Of a stretch of DNA of 64,000 nucleotides, positions 44,661-54,260 are shown piece by piece. Below the pieces are notes generated by a model. The model did not search any database. It was given only the letters and a program-made list of their open reading frames with translations, and had not been told where the DNA came from. Numbering within the stretch: the stretch's first letter is position 1; every line of letters begins with the position of its first letter. The position numbers were made by a program, and so were the translations under genes. This DNA comes from Penium margaritaceum (taxonomy: Eukaryota; Streptophyta; Zygnematophyceae; Desmidiales; Peniaceae). Location: assembly GCA_023375785.1 (NCBI GenBank), contig SZWC01003880.1:105222-169221 (forward strand), read 5' to 3'.

Positions 44661-46554
44661 GGCACCAAGGGTGCCAAGGTGCGTACTCTCGTTAGAGAGT
44701 ACATCGGGCGTCGGTGGAAAATCCACCGGATGCGCCGGTTGTTTGGGCGATGTTTAACCCAAGAAAGAGAGATCCTTGGGGAGCCGTCCCATCAACAATT
44801 CACATGAGCGTGCTGAGTCGGAGGGATCGCAGCAAAGCGACGATGCGCCACCAAAGTTACCGCATCGCAACGGGAGGTAGCGAAAAGCAGGGAAACGCTA
44901 AGATGCAAGCACCGGTTGATGGATTGACATGACACGGTGCATGCTGGCTGCATCAACGGAGTTGACTACAGTGCAAGAGGTGCTTGTACGGCCCGAAGGG
45001 GATCAATGGGACGCAGCCATCAAATCGGAGCTGGCGTCCATTACAGAAAACGATACGTGGGAGCTGGTTGACAGGCCGAAAGATGCCAAGGTCATTGACT
45101 CAAGCTGGGTCTTTAAGACCAAGTTCACAAAGGAAGGTGTGGTTGAAAAATACAAGGCGTGGCTGTTGGTACAGGGATACGCACAGCGTAAGGGCAAACA
45201 CTACAATGAGACGTTTGCTCCCGTCACCAAGTTCACAAGCATCCGGGCGATCCTTGCGGTGGCTGCCGCGCAGGACATGGAGCTCCACCAAATGGACGTA
45301 AAGATGGCCTTCCTCAGCGCCATCATAGACGAAGAGATCTACATGGAGGTGCCAAAGGGGGTGGAGGCGCCGGAGGGCAAGGTGTGTAAGCTGCGGGATT
45401 CCTTGTTCGGGCTAAAACAATTGCCCAGCTGCTGGTATCAACGGATGGACAGCTTCATGGCACAACTCGGCTTCAAGCGTTGTAAGGCGGATCACAGCGT
45501 GTACGTGCTCCACAACAAACAACTCCATTAGATCGTGGCACTCTACGTGGATGACCTTTCTTTATGCTCAACGAATCTCCAGAGCCTACAGTGGCTGAAA
45601 GAGAAGCTGAGCAGCAGATTCCAGTTGTTGGACATGGGAGAGCAGAACTACTACCTCGGGCTGAGCATTACGCGGAAACGGAGGGCGCGCACGCTTAAGC
45701 TGGGACAGGCCAAATACTTTGCCAAGGTGCTGAAGCGGTATAGCATGGAGGACTGCAAAGCAGTTGGTAGTCCGGTCTCCACAACCTGTGAACTGAGTGC
45801 GACAATGGTGCCGCAAACAAAAGAAGAGCGGGAGGATATGGTAGGGGTGCCCTACCAACCGGCGGTGGGTAGCCTCATGTACGCCATGGTGGCAACTCGA
45901 CCGGACCTGGCCTACACGATGGGCCAAGTGAGCAGGTACGTGGCCCATCCAGGGCCACTACACTGGCAGATAGTCAAGGGCATCCTCCGCTACCTCCAGG
46001 CGACGCGGAACGCATGCCTGAGGTTCGACGGCAAGGGGCGGGCGGACCCTTTGCGTCTGGTCTGCTACACGGACGCAGACTACGGTGGCAATGTGGACAA
46101 GCGGAAGTCCACATCCAGCTACGTGTTCTTCCTTGTTGGTTCAGCGGTCTCATGTTGAAACAGAAAGCAAGACTGCGTCGCCACCTCCATAGTGGAAGCA
46201 GAGTACATCGCGCTGGCCGAGGCGGTCAAGGAGGCGGTGTGGCTCTGCAGGTTGCTGGGGGAGCTGGGCGTGCCGCAGCAGGAGCCTACGGTGGTGCAAG
46301 AAGAGAACACCGGCTCAATCTCACTAACAAACAACCCGACGCAGAATAGGAGGACAAAGCACATCAAGACGCGTTATGAATACGCACGGGAAATGGTTGA
46401 AAAGGGGCAGGTGGTGCTGCAGCACTGCAGCACGCATAACATGCCTACGGATTGCTTGACCAAAGCGCAACCCGTGGACCGGCACGCATTGAGCATGGCC
46501 AGACTTGGGATGACCAGCTATGATGGGCTGGAGGGAGCAGCGGAAGATGAGTGA
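44661..46554 (+). pseudogene. K1 reverse transcriptase and RNase H
   Basis: RT: TWELVDRPKDAKVIDSSWVF, KYKAWLLVQGYAQRKGKHYN, MDVKMAFLSAIIDEEIYMEV, the catalytic motif ALYVDDLSLCS near 45538. RNase H: LRLVCYTDADYGGNVDKRKS, VEAEYIALAEAVKEAVWLCR, and LGMTSYDGLEGAAEDE at the end. Open stretches of about 200 codons remain. Confidence 0.92.
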
Positions 46555-46585
46555 GAGCAAGCAGAGCAGCGGGCAAGGCAGGTTC

Positions 46586-46596
46586 AAGGGGGAGAA
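46586..46596 (+). promoter_or_regulatory. Polypurine tract of K1
   Basis: AAGGGGGAGAA, identical to that of F, directly before the middle LTR. Confidence 0.9.
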
Positions 46597-47540
46597 TGTT
46601 TAAGATTGCCCCTCTGCATGCCCAAGTGCGGCGACGGGAGGTGCCGCCGAGCCGCCAGAGAGAGGAAATTCCTCATTGTTGGATCTGGAGACTCAAGGAT
46701 TGCTCAGATGCTAAAATGGAGGATTGCCCCTTAAAGTGGACGAGTCGTTAAATCTGGTGGAAGTGTTTTTACCGGAATTGGACTAATAACGAAGGAGATA
46801 TGGGCTTCCAAAGTTGGGGTATGTGCGGCGGCTCTTGGAGCCGGCTGTAGTTCGACTTCCGGTGAATATTTGACCGGAACGAGTAACAACATGCCACCTG
46901 GGGATTTTTCTTCGGAAGGTCTGCCGAAGCGTATGGTGGATGATCCGCCGGATTTCAGGAGTGCAGTTTGTTACTCAGGGACTTAGCCAGAATCCTGGCT
47001 CGGTAGTACAGTTTGTTTCTCGAGGACTTCATCAAAATTCCGACTGGAGGTCCGCGGACAGGTTTCGACCCACATCAATCCCCATCATCAAAACAGACCC
47101 CAAAGGCGCAAGGGGCACAGCCACTACGCGTAGGGACATCTGCGCCCCCGGTATGGCATTTTGATGGGTCCTTGATGTGTGAGGGCGCCTCGGCAGGCGA
47201 CGTGGTGCACGCCGCCGACTGAGCGGCTGATTTGGGTTGGTGCGCTTTGGCTCACGTAGCCGGAGCTATGGTGATCCAAATCGTGCATGTTTTCATGCGT
47301 TGGAGAGCTCATGACTAGCCCTACAAATGTTCAGATTATGTCTATGTTAAAAAAACCAATGCAAAATCACGTTCTTCCCTCCGCAAAAGTGACTGTCGTA
47401 CATTTGTCTTCAACTGCCAGAAGCATAGCATGAGGCGACCAGAAAGCTCACGCTTAGACTCAGAACCACCCGCACAAAGCATAGCCATGAGCATAGTAGA
47501 CCCGTCAGGCCTCGTTGGAACCGCACCTCGGTTTTTGACA
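46597..47540 (+). repeat. Array K, middle LTR, shared by K1 and K2
   Basis: 944 bp, TGTTTAAGATTGCC to GTTTTTGACA. It is preceded by a polypurine tract and followed by a primer site, so it is at once the 3' LTR of K1 and the 5' LTR of K2. Confidence 0.92.
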
Positions 47541-47543
47541 AAA

Positions 47544-47558
47544 GGGTTATGGGCCCAC
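47544..47558 (+). promoter_or_regulatory. Half-tRNA primer-binding site of K2
   Basis: GGGTTATGGGCCCAC, the same 15-nt complement of the initiator tRNA-Met anticodon stem-loop as in K1. Confidence 0.87.
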
Positions 47559-47599
47559 GGCTCTGACCGGTCTACAAATTGCTCACTGCTTTTGCGACG

Positions 47600-48730
47600 A
47601 ACGGGACTGTCGTCAGGGACGACATCGCCGTCAAGCTCTGAGGTCCCGGAGTTGAAGACTGCGTGAATGGTCAGAAGGAGACGTGGCCCATCCAGAAGTG
47701 TGCAAGAGGCCGTGGCTATGGGTTGTAAAGGTGGCACTTTGAGCTGCACCTCACGCATAAGGGGTTGCTGGAGGTCATGAAGGGAACGGAAGTCCTCAAC
47801 GAAGCGATAGCGATCAAAGCGTAGAAGGATGCCTTCGCAAAGAAGAACACAGAGGCGCTCATGCTGCTGGTGTCTAGGACGACCGAATCGTAGTGGGGCC
47901 ACTTCTAGGGCTGCAAGCTGGCAGCCGAAGCTTGGCAAACATTCTGTGCTATCCATTAATCCAAGTCGCTCGGGAAACAATCTTCGCGATGAAGGGACTC
48001 TTGATGATGAGAATCGAGGAGGGAGATGATGCCATCACTGCCATGCAGCAGATCGAGTCGCTCGCCTCTCAGTGTAATGACGTGGGGTGGAATATTGACA
48101 CGCAGCTGCAGGCGATGGCCCTCCTCATGGCCCAACCTGACAGTTGGAGCCCTCTCATCACAGTCTTGGGAGGATGGGCAAAGGACAAGCTCACCTATGA
48201 CGCGGTCACAGAGTACATCTACAACGAGGTGTAGCGAAGGAGCTGCGGGCAGTCCTCCTAGTCCTTATCGGCCCTCATCACCAAAACGCGTGGTGGCGGA
48301 GGCGGGGCCAAGGGAGGTGGTGGATATGGCGGTGACAAGAAGGGCGCCAAGAAGGGTGCAGGCCGAAATTGTGGCAAGGAGGGCCACTGGGCCCGTGAGT
48401 GCATCAAGGAGGCAAAGGCTGGTGGCAAGATGCCAAAGGCAAGAAGGTGCTCCTCAACAGCACTCCAAACCATTACCTCAAGATGGCTAACCGGCGATGC
48501 CTTGACTCCGGAGCGGAGGAGCATACCCAGGCCGAGAAGGTTGGGTTCATCAACTACACCAAGTCCAGCAAATCCATGGTGGTCGCGAACAACAACGTCA
48601 AGCCGACGGTTGGCAAAGGAGATGTGGATGTGGAGGTGGTGGTAGGCGGAAAGCGGGTGCTGCGCGTCAACAAGGACGCGCAGCACGTACCCGGCTTGGA
48701 TGACATTTTAAGTGTCAGCTGCCTGACTAA
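47600..48730 (+). pseudogene. K2 gag and protease
   Basis: Gag_2 blocks include DNWSP-type segments near 48140 and KDKLTYDAVTEYIYNEV, a knuckle-like NCGKEGHWARECIKEAK near 48370-48420, then RCLDSGAEEHTQAEKVGFIN and VLRVNKDAQHVPGLDDILSV. Related closely to K1 and F. Broken. Confidence 0.88.
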
Positions 48731-49920
48731 CAAGTGGTACAAGGTGCTCTTCAAGAGAAGAGGGGCAGTCATGCAGAAGGACGGTGGCGGCAAGCCCGTG
48801 CTGGAGGCTAAGTGCGAGGGAGGCCTCTACATCGTGGAGACCAAGGTGATCCCCGTGGCGACAGACTCAGCAGACTTGCAAGAACGCACCGTCAACCTGA
48901 ACAAAGGAGGGGGAGCTGATCTGGAGCTCTGGCACCAACGAATGGGGCATTCCTAACTCGCTGTTGTGAAGGAGATGGCAAAGCATGAGCTGGTACACGG
49001 CCTTGTAATCAACGGTGTGGAAGAGGCAACAGATGTGGCAAAGCACAAAAAGTGTGAGCCTTGCATTTTGGGCAAGGCGCGACACAAACCATTCAACGAG
49101 AATGGAAAACATACCTCGGACCTGCTAGAGGTGGTGGACAGCGACGTGTGTGGACCATTCAAGACGGCGTCAAAGAGCGACGTGTGTTACTTCATCACCT
49201 TTATTGATGACTACAACAGAAAACTCGTCGTGTACTTCATGAAGTGGAAGGGCGAGGTCCTGGACCTGCTTAAGGAGTATGTTGTCGCGGTGGAGAGGCA
49301 GACTGACCGGAAGGTGAGAGCGCTACGTAGCAACGACGGAGAGTACATGGGCTGTAGTGGGTGGATGAAGCAATAGGGCATAAAATGGGAACAAACTATG
49401 CCAAATTGGCCTTAGTCAAATGGCATGGCGGAGCAGGCAAACCAGACGCTGCTGAACATGGTACAAACCATGTTGGTGGATGTGGAATTGCCGCGAAGCT
49501 TTTGGGCGGAAGATGTGCGTATGGCAAGCTACACCATCAACCTCACTCCTATAGCAATGCAAAAGGAGAGGAGTGGATGGAAGATGCCGCATGAGATTTG
49601 GAGCGGGCACCAGCTAAGTGTGGCACACATGAAAGTGTTCGGGTGCAAGGCGCACGATGTGGTGTAGGTTGCACAGAGGCACAACGACAAGCTGGAGCTG
49701 CGGGCAAATTCGCATCTCTTCCTTGGCTGTGAGAGCGCGCATAAGGCATACATGCTCTATGACATGCGTAAGGAAGAGGTAATCCACAGCCGAGATGTCA
49801 AGTTTGACGAGTAGTAGAGCTACATCAGCAGTAACAACGCATGCGTGGTGGACTCTCCAACAACGGGGGAGTGGTTCTAGCTCCTTGACTACGAGAAGGA
49901 GCCTGCGGACGCCAGAGTGC
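48731..49920 (+). pseudogene. K2 GAG-pre-integrase and integrase
   Basis: LELWHQRMGHS, HKKCEPCILGKARHKPFNEN, then integrase with DLLEVVDSDVCGPFKTASKS (first catalytic Asp), VCYFITFIDDYNRKLVVYFM and MAEQANQTLLNMVQTMLVDV. The tail FGCKAHDVV follows near 49640. Confidence 0.9.
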
Positions 49921-49922
49921 GA

Positions 49923-50058
49923 AGGTGCACGAGCGTTGGCAGCCAACGCGGAGGTGCACGAGCGTTGGCAGCCAACGCGGGAGCGTAAGGGGGAAACACC
50001 ACGATAAGACGTTCGCCAACGGGGGAGCGTAAGGGGGAAACACCACGATAAGACGTTC
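49923..50058. repeat. Two overlapping short tandem duplications in K2
   Basis: A 29-bp unit (AGGTGCACGAGCGTTGGCAG and on) occurs at 49923-49951 and 49952-49980. A 44-bp unit starting GCCAACG occurs at 49971-50014 and 50015-50058. The two arrays share the GCCAACGCGG block. Copies within each pair are identical or nearly so, hence much younger than the element. Not seen in K1 or F. Confidence 0.93.
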
Positions 50059-51394
50059 GCTCCCGTCGCCAAGTTCACAAGCATGCGGGCGATCCTTGCG
50101 GTGGCGGCTGCAAAGGACATGGAGCTCCACCAAATGGACGTAAATACGACCTTCCTCAACAGCATCATCGATAAAGAGATCTACATGGAGGTGTCAGAGG
50201 GGGTGGAGGCATCGGAGGGCAAGGTGTGTAAGCTGCGGAAGTCCTTTAGGGACTAAAACAATCGCCTAGATGCTGGTACCAACAGATGGACACCTTCATG
50301 GCACAACTCGGCTTTAAGCGCTGTGAGGCGGACCAAAGCGTGTACGTGCTGCACGACAAACAGCTCCATCAAATTGTCACACTCTACGTGGACGACCTGA
50401 TTCTGTGCTTCGAGAATCCGCAGAGCCTAAACGGGCTAAAAGAGCAGCTGAGTAGCAGATACCAGATGTCGGACATGGGGGAGCTGGAGTACTACCTCGA
50501 GGTGAGAATTACGCGGAACCGAAGGGCGCTCATGCTGGAGCTTGGACAAGCCAAATACGTGGCTGAGGTGCTAAAGCGGTATAGCACGGATGACTGCAAA
50601 CCAGTTGGCAGTTGGTCTCCACGACCTGTGAACTGAGTGCGGCAATGGTGGCGCAAACAAAAGAAGAGCGGGAGGATATGGTAGGGGTGCCCTACCAATC
50701 GGCGGTGGGCAGCCTCATGTACGCCATGGTGGCGACTCGACCGGACCTGGCCTACGCGGTGAGCCAATTGAGCAGGTACGGGGCCAATCCAGGGCCACTC
50801 CACTAGCAAGCGGTGAAGCGTATCCTTTGATACCTGCACTCGACTCGGCATGCGCGCATGAGTTTTGACGGCAAGGGACGGATGGACCCTTTGCTTGTGG
50901 TCTGCTACACGGACGTAGACTACGCTGGCAATGTGGACAAGCGAAAGTCCACATCTGGTTACGTGTTCTTCCTCGCTGGTGCAACAGTCTCGTGGTGCAA
51001 CAGAAAGTAAGACCGCGTCGCCACCTCCACAGTGGAAGCAGAGTACATCGCGCTGGCCGAGGGGGTCAAGGAGGCGGTGTGGCTCCACAGGTTGCTGGGG
51101 GAGCTGGGCGTGCCGCAACAGGAGCCTACGGTGGTGCAAGAGGAAAACACTGGCTCAATCTCAGTGACCAATAGCCCGACGCAACACAGGAGGACAAAGC
51201 ACATCGACATGCATTACCACTACGCACGGGACATGGTTGAAAAGGGGCAGGTGGTGCTTCACCACTGCAGCATGCACAACATGCTTGCGGATGGCTTGAC
51301 CAAAGCGCAACCCGTGGACTGGCACGCATTGAGCGTGGCCGGACTTGAGATGACCAGCTGTGATGGGCTGGAAAGAGCAGCGGAAGATGAGTGA
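50059..51394 (+). pseudogene. K2 reverse transcriptase and RNase H
   Basis: RT: MDTFMAQLGFKRCEADQSVY, the catalytic motif TLYVDDLILC near 50385 and LEYYLEVRITRNRRALMLEL. RNase H: MEAEYIALAEGVKEAVWLHR, RRTKHIDMHYHYARDMVEKG and GLERAAEDE at 51394. The first part of RT seen in K1 and F is much shorter here. Confidence 0.9.
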
Positions 51395-51426
51395 GAGGAA
51401 GCAGGATCAGCGGGCATAGTAGGTGT

Positions 51427-51437
51427 AAGGGAGAGAA
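51427..51437 (+). promoter_or_regulatory. Polypurine tract of K2
   Basis: AAGGGAGAGAA directly before the third LTR, one base different from that of F and K1. Confidence 0.85.
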
Positions 51438-52219
51438 TGTTGAAGATTGCCCCTCTGCATGCCCAAGTGCGGCAACGGGAGGCGCCGCCGAGCCGCCAGA
51501 GAGAGGAAATTCCTCGTCGTTGGATCTGGTGACTCTAGGAATGCTTGGATCCTAAAATGGTGGATTGTCCCTGAAAGTTGACGAGTCGCGTAAACCGGTG
51601 GAAGGTGTTTCACCGGAATCGGACTAGAAACAAGGGAGATATGGGCTTCCAAAGTTTGGGTGTGCGCGGCGGCTCTGGGAGCCGGCCGCGGTTTGACTTC
51701 CGGTGAATAATTGACTTGAACAAGTAACAAAACACCATCTGGGAATTTCGCTCCGGAAGATCTGCCGAGGCGTCCGGTGGATGATCCGCCGGATTTCAGG
51801 AGTGTAGTTTGTTACTGATGGACTTGGCCAGAATCCTGGCTAGAAGTCCGAAACTCAATAGTACATTTTGTTACTTGGGGACTGCGTCAAAATTCTGACT
51901 ACAGGTCCACGAACAGGTTTCAACCCACATCCATCTCCATCACCAAACTCGATGATTAACTCATCGAAACAGACCCGAAAGGCGCGAGGGGCACTGCGAC
52001 TACGCGTAGGGACATATGCGACCCCAAAATGGCATTTTGATGGGTCCTTGATGTGTGAGGGCGCCTTGGCGGACGACGTGGTGCGCGTTGCCGACTGAGT
52101 GGCTGATTTGGGGTGCTGCACTTGGGCTGACGGAGCGGGAGCTACAGTGATCCAAATTGCGCACTGTTTTGTGCGTTGGAGAGCTCATGACTATCCCTAC
52201 AAATTTTCAGATCATGTCC
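51438..52219 (+). repeat. Array K, third LTR (incomplete)
   Basis: Starts TGTTGAAGATTGCCCC and follows the other LTRs to TTTTCAGATCATGTCC, then gives way to integrase of L near 52220. About 170 bp fewer than the first LTR. Palindrome at 51773-51793. Confidence 0.88.
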
Positions 52220-52870
52220 ATGACCCTCCACACGTTCTGCTCAGATCATGGTGGTGAGTTCTTAGCCCAGATGGACACCTTGTTTGCAAAGCATAGTATT
52301 TTCACCAGCTCTCTACCCCTGCTACACCACAACAAAATGACGTGTATGAGCTGTGGAACCGCACCATGAGGGATGTGGTCCGTGCCATGGAGTCTGAGTG
52401 CGGACTTCTACAGTCGTTTGACTTTGAGGGCTGTTCCTACATGACGTGGGTCTGGAACCGCCTACTGCATGGTCCTCTTTTGGACCATGTCACTATGTAC
52501 GAGTTGTGGTTCGGCCATTGCGCCGACCTCCATCTTGCTCGTGTTTGGGGGTCCTTAGCCTGCCTCTGGTTCACCAAGGACCAACAGGGGTCCAAGGTCT
52601 CACCTTGGGGTCGCGTGTGTGCATTCCTCGGTATTCCCCCCTTGTCAAAGGCCTGGTGCTTTTGGGACCCCGCTCGTCATCGCATCGTCGAGTCTCAAGA
52701 CGCTCTCATCTTTGAGGCTCTCACCTACCCCAACCTATCTAGCATTCTGTTGTTGGCCGCCAACCACGTTCCCACTTGTGTGGCTTCCCGGCGGATGGGG
52801 GAGTCTAGCCCTACGGATGGGTCCGTTTGGGCCTCCCCACGTGTGGTCCTGTCTCTAGCTGTTGGCGATT
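52220..52870 (+). pseudogene. Element L integrase
   Basis: TLHTFCSDHGGEFLAQMDTL carries the second catalytic Asp. Further blocks are CGLLQSFDFEGCSYMTWVWN, DHVTMYELWFGHCADLHLAR and the tail WCFWDPARHRIVESQDALIF near 52660-52710. A 214-codon open stretch starts at 52342. Confidence 0.9.
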
Positions 52871-53604
52871 TGTTAGAAATGGGGCGAACCGGCTTAGTCA
52901 CAGGTCCACAGGATCAGGCATGGAGAAAATACCAAATTCCTGCTCCGATCATCAATCCGAATTTACCAGGTGAAAGATCAGGTTAAAAGTTGTATATGGT
53001 CTATGTTTTGGGCTGATCCAACGGTCAGATGGGGAGAAATGAGTTTCTAAAGTTTCCAGGGTCATGTACCACAGGAATATGTGCCAGGGGTCCATGCCTT
53101 CATCTCAATAAGGAAAAAGGACGAGAGGTCCAGGGTCAGCTGAAGACCATATCCAAAAAGGGTCTTGATACTAGTCTTGCCTTGCCAGAGTGTGGTGACT
53201 AGGATAGATGGATGTGGCCTTACTTTTTAGGTGAGGTGTGATCCTCTTGATGGTTTGGTGTGCTAGCCATGGACACATGGCAATTTCCCATGTGATTGTG
53301 GGTGAGGTAACCACTAGGAGTGTGACATGAGAGCATGCTTTAGCTCTCTAGGTCATGTGTGAGTGGCCAGCCTGATTTCTGGACTAATCACCTCTCTTGT
53401 GTGAGCTTGTAGTGTGGTATGAGTGAGACTTGGCCTCCATGGCCAAGGAGTGTGGCTTGTGACAGGGTAGACTTGCCCATGCTCTTACTACTTATGTACT
53501 TCTTCGTTTTGAGTGATGAAACAAGTATTCAAGAGTGCAACCCATGCCCTTCAATGCCTAAGTACTCGCTGCTCCATTACTGCCCCTCTCTCCAATATCC
53601 AACA
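52871..53604 (+). repeat. Solo LTR of a sixth family, inserted in L
   Basis: 734 bp with TGTTAGA...TCCAACA ends (inverted ends TGTTRGA), flanked by the exact 5-bp duplication CGATT (52866-52870 and 53605-53609). L sequence continues across it (GGCGAT / CGGCAATTTTGGCTGTCGG, compare GACATCGTGGCTGTGG in D). No coding potential and no internal region, so it is a solo LTR. No other copy is in the window. Confidence 0.9.
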
Positions 53605-53609
53605 CGATT

Positions 53610-54260
53610 CGGCAATTTTGGCTGTCGGTCATGTGGCCTTGTCGGCTCCCTCCATCACACCCGATCCTGTGCCAGTCTCATTCCCTTTTGAGACACCTGC
53701 TCTCGTGCCAGTCTCAGTCCCTTCTGGCACCCCTAATCCATAGCCAGTCTCAGTTCCTTCTGGCACACATGATCCCGTAACAATCTCAGTCCTTTCTAGC
53801 TCACCTACTCCCGTGCCAGTCTCAGTCCAATCTGGCACCCCTGCTCTCGTGCAAGTCTTAGTCCCTTCTGGTACACCTGCTCCCGTGCCAGTCTCAGTCC
53901 CTTTTGGCACACCTTTTTGCATGCCAGTTTCAGTCCCTTCTAGCTCAGGTACACCTCATCTTGTGCCTCTTGCAGTCTCCTTGGTCACACCTTGTCCTCT
54001 ATCTTTACCTGCTTCCTTGGCGTGCGAGCCAGCACCTATCCGTGATCTTCCTACATCCTCTCCCCTCTCCAGCAGGCCTACAGTCCCTATGGCTGTGAAT
54101 TAGTTGGTTGTTACGCAACAAGAGGTGAGCATCTCAGCTTTGGGCTACTCTCGTGAGTCTGGTGGTCATCTTTGACCACTGGCGTCCAGGGCTCAGCGAA
54201 CAGTCGATTTGGCACCTAGACAGTCCACTCGCAGTGTTCAGATTCGCGATCGTTCCACCA
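53610..54260 (+). pseudogene. Element L integrase-RT linker
   Basis: Contains the 36-bp minisatellite 53663-53955, then a Leu/Pro-rich part and the segment GYSRESGGHL...AQRTVD matching A and D, and reaches AAGGCCCTTGGCCTGACTG at 54241, the uninterrupted version of the site hit by E in D/G. Confidence 0.8.
53663..53955. repeat. 36-bp minisatellite, about eight units
   Basis: Units such as CTCCCGTGCCAGTCTCAGTC plus CCTTCTGGCACACCTG repeat with a period of 36 bp. In frame each gives 12 residues of the PAPVPVSVPSGT type. The last unit has six extra bases. D has five such units at 19131-19310. Confidence 0.92.

Larger units (their letters stand above)
41216..52219 (+). mobile_element. Array K: three LTRs and two internal regions of an F-family copia element
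   Basis: The order is LTR (41216-42169), internal K1 (42170-46596), LTR (46597-47540), internal K2 (47541-51437), LTR (51438-52219, incomplete). Both internals have their own half-tRNA primer site and gag-to-RNase H in copia order. K1 and K2 differ by many substitutions and short indels, so the array is old or was made from two non-identical elements sharing an LTR by recombination. Both are broken, with perhaps ten to fifteen breaks each. The array starts exactly at TGTTGAAG within gag of I. Confidence 0.92.

Noticed and set aside
53663-53955. Regular 36-bp repeats as a CRISPR-like array
   Set aside because: Units are contiguous with no unique spacers, keep a coding phase inside pol, and the setting is eukaryotic.
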